Assembly: GCA_032358165.1 (NCBI GenBank)
Contig: JAALGY010000031.1
Span: 1,178,001-1,242,000, forward strand
Direction: 5' to 3'
Origin: Diplosphaera chodatii
Taxonomy: Eukaryota > Chlorophyta > Trebouxiophyceae > Prasiolales > Stichococcaceae
Length of the DNA: 64,000 nucleotides
Shown here: positions 62,798 to 64,000 of the stretch, piece after piece
Numbering within the stretch: position 1 is the first letter of the stretch
Layout: every line of letters starts with the position of its first letter
Position numbers and translations under genes: made by a program
The notes under the pieces: generated by a model
The model's input: only the letters and a program-made list of their open reading frames with translations
What the model was told of the DNA's origin: nothing
Database searches by the model: none

Positions 62798-64000
62798 ATG
62801 ACAACCCTCAAACAGCCAGTTTCCTTACAGGAGATTGATCTGTCCGGGACGCCGATGCAGATAAGCCCGCCAGCTGCCTCAGCAGCAACGCAGAAGCCTG
62901 CTGCGCCAGCGGGTGCGCGGCCTGATGGCACAGCAAAGGCTGCTGGGGCATCGGTGCCAGCGCAAGCGACTGCGAGGGGTCCGGAGCCCAGCTCCAATGC
63001 TGCGCAGCCTGCATCGGCACCCGTAACCACTCCCGCAGCTGATGCAAGCCGTCCGCCAGCAACAGCAGCAGCGCCAGTGGCAAGCCAGTCAGCTTCTGCT
63101 ACAGCTGCAGCTGCAGGCACCGATACGCCCGCTGCGACGCCGAAGCCATCATCGCCAGCATCTGCCCCAGGCCCAGTCGCAGCACAGGCGCCTCCCACAG
63201 CGGCTGCGACTCAGCCTGAACAACCGCCAGCTGCAAAGCCGCCAGCACAGGCGCCTCCTACAACAGCTGCGACCAAGCCGGCGCAACCGCCAGCGGCAAA
63301 GCCGCCAGTGACAGCAGGTGCAGTCTCAGAGAGCGACTCAGAGGACGATATGCCTCTGGCACAGCGGAAACCCGCCGCTCCAGTCTCAGCGAGCAAGGCA
63401 GCAGGCAAACCTGTCAGCAAGCCAGCCGGCAACCAGGACAACAAGCCTGTCAAGAAGGCAGGCAGCAACGCAGGTGATTTTCCGTGGCAGCGATATCAGG
63501 CATTTATTTATGTTCAATGTTCAAGGCGCACGCATGAGGGCGGGAACCTCACTTGTTGCCGCTCAACCTGCAGCGTCCACAGACAAACCACGGCAGCCCA
63601 AGCAGCCAGGTGAGTCGCGCACGGCGGCACCGGCTGTCAAGCGGAAGCTGGAGAATGGCAGCGCCAAGACATTGGCGAATGGCAGCGCCAAGAAGGCCAA
63701 GGTGCGGGCGTCTCGCCTGCTGCCTGAGCGCTGTCAGATAGCTCTACAGAAGCCCCGACCTGCTGGGTTTGCCTCCTTTCCCTGCTGTACAGTTCAGCAT
63801 GCCATCGCAGGTGGCCAACGGCACCGCCAAGTCGACAGCGAAGCGGCAAAGGGCAGAGGAACCGTCGGATGACGAGGACTCTGGCAGTGCACGGACGACG
63901 GCGCGGCAGCGCAAGCGGCAGGTACCAGTGTCTTGGCGCAGACATGCTCACGTCTGTACGAGCATCGGAATGAGCATCGGGCGCCACAGCATGTGACTGC
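62798..64000 (+). CDS. N-terminal low-complexity part of a nuclear protein (possibly DNA topoisomerase I); truncated by the window end
   Basis: The start at 62798 gives MTTLKQPVSLQEIDLSGTPM, followed by about 170 residues of Ala/Pro/Thr/Gln-rich sequence with a duplicated 21-residue unit. Then come ESDSEDDMPLAQRKPAAPV (about 63330-63385), a Lys-rich stretch (KPVKKAGSN), VKRKLENGSAK and ANGSAKKAK (about 63640-63700), and RQRAEEPSDDEDSGS (about 63849-63890). Acidic SDSEDD-x-PLA patches mixed with basic KKAK signals are typical of the disordered N-termini of eukaryotic topoisomerase I and of Nopp140-type nucleolar proteins. No catalytic domain falls inside the window, so the name is only a suggestion. 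Confidence 0.5.
63182..63307 (+). repeat. 63-bp tandem duplication in coding sequence
   Basis: Two adjacent 63-bp copies (63182-63244, 63245-63307) encode AQAPPTAAATQPEQPPAAKPP and AQAPPTTAATKPAQPPAAKPP, 21 residues each with three substitutions. The unit preserves the frame. Confidence 0.85.

Overview
The window looks like nuclear DNA of a green alga, most likely a trebouxiophyte (Chlorella/Coccomyxa/Trebouxia type). The reasons are moderately GC-rich DNA, genes cut into many short exons by GT-AG introns of about 80-300 bp with strong TGCAG acceptors, and a gene set that includes a two-LOV phototropin, a retinoblastoma-type pocket protein, a phage-type mitochondrial RNA polymerase, cullin-3 and a DPH2 gene. 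No prokaryotic, viral or CRISPR features were seen. The lineage is an inference from gene content; no marker gene fixes the species.

Layout, left to right: the 3' part of a NUDCD1-like gene (+, cut by the window start); an LYR-like/ApaG-domain gene (+) that ends about 130 bp from the convergent diphthamide gene DPH2 (-); a divergent partner, mitochondrial RNA polymerase RPOM/RPOT (+, about 7 kb); a small MYND-finger gene (+); a secreted subtilisin-like protease (+); a pocket protein of the RB/MAT3 family (-), divergent from a large LamG-repeat membrane protein (+); phototropin (-); a three-RRM, Gly/Met-rich hnRNP (-); an unidentified Ser/Pro/Thr-rich disordered protein (+); a CBM20-GDPD phosphodiesterase (-); a p24/TMED cargo receptor (+); nucleostemin-type GTPase (+); a small coiled-coil protein (-); cullin-3 (+); and the low-complexity N-terminus of a nuclear protein running off the right edge (+). 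That is 17 genes in 64 kb with short intergenic gaps.

The genes do not form an operon-like system. They are housekeeping and signalling genes: translation factor modification (DPH2), organelle transcription (RPOM), ribosome biogenesis (nucleostemin), secretion (p24), ubiquitination (CUL3), cell-cycle control (RB-type pocket protein), blue-light sensing (phototropin), and two extracytoplasmic proteins (subtilase and LamG protein) that may act at the cell wall or surface.

The observations most worth a second look are: (1) DPH2 appears to have lost all three Fe-S cluster cysteines while the rest of the protein is well conserved; (2) the RB-type protein seems to consist of the pocket plus a short C-terminus only, with no room for the usual N-terminal domain; (3) a three-LamG-module type I membrane protein shares a 587-bp divergent promoter with that pocket gene; (4) a NUDCD1-like gene with no visible CS domain; (5) an LYR-like/ApaG fusion; (6) an isolated AT-rich 17-bp-arm inverted repeat in an RPOM intron. 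Exon models were built by eye from frame, splice sites and family similarity; exon boundaries given as approximate should be checked against transcripts.
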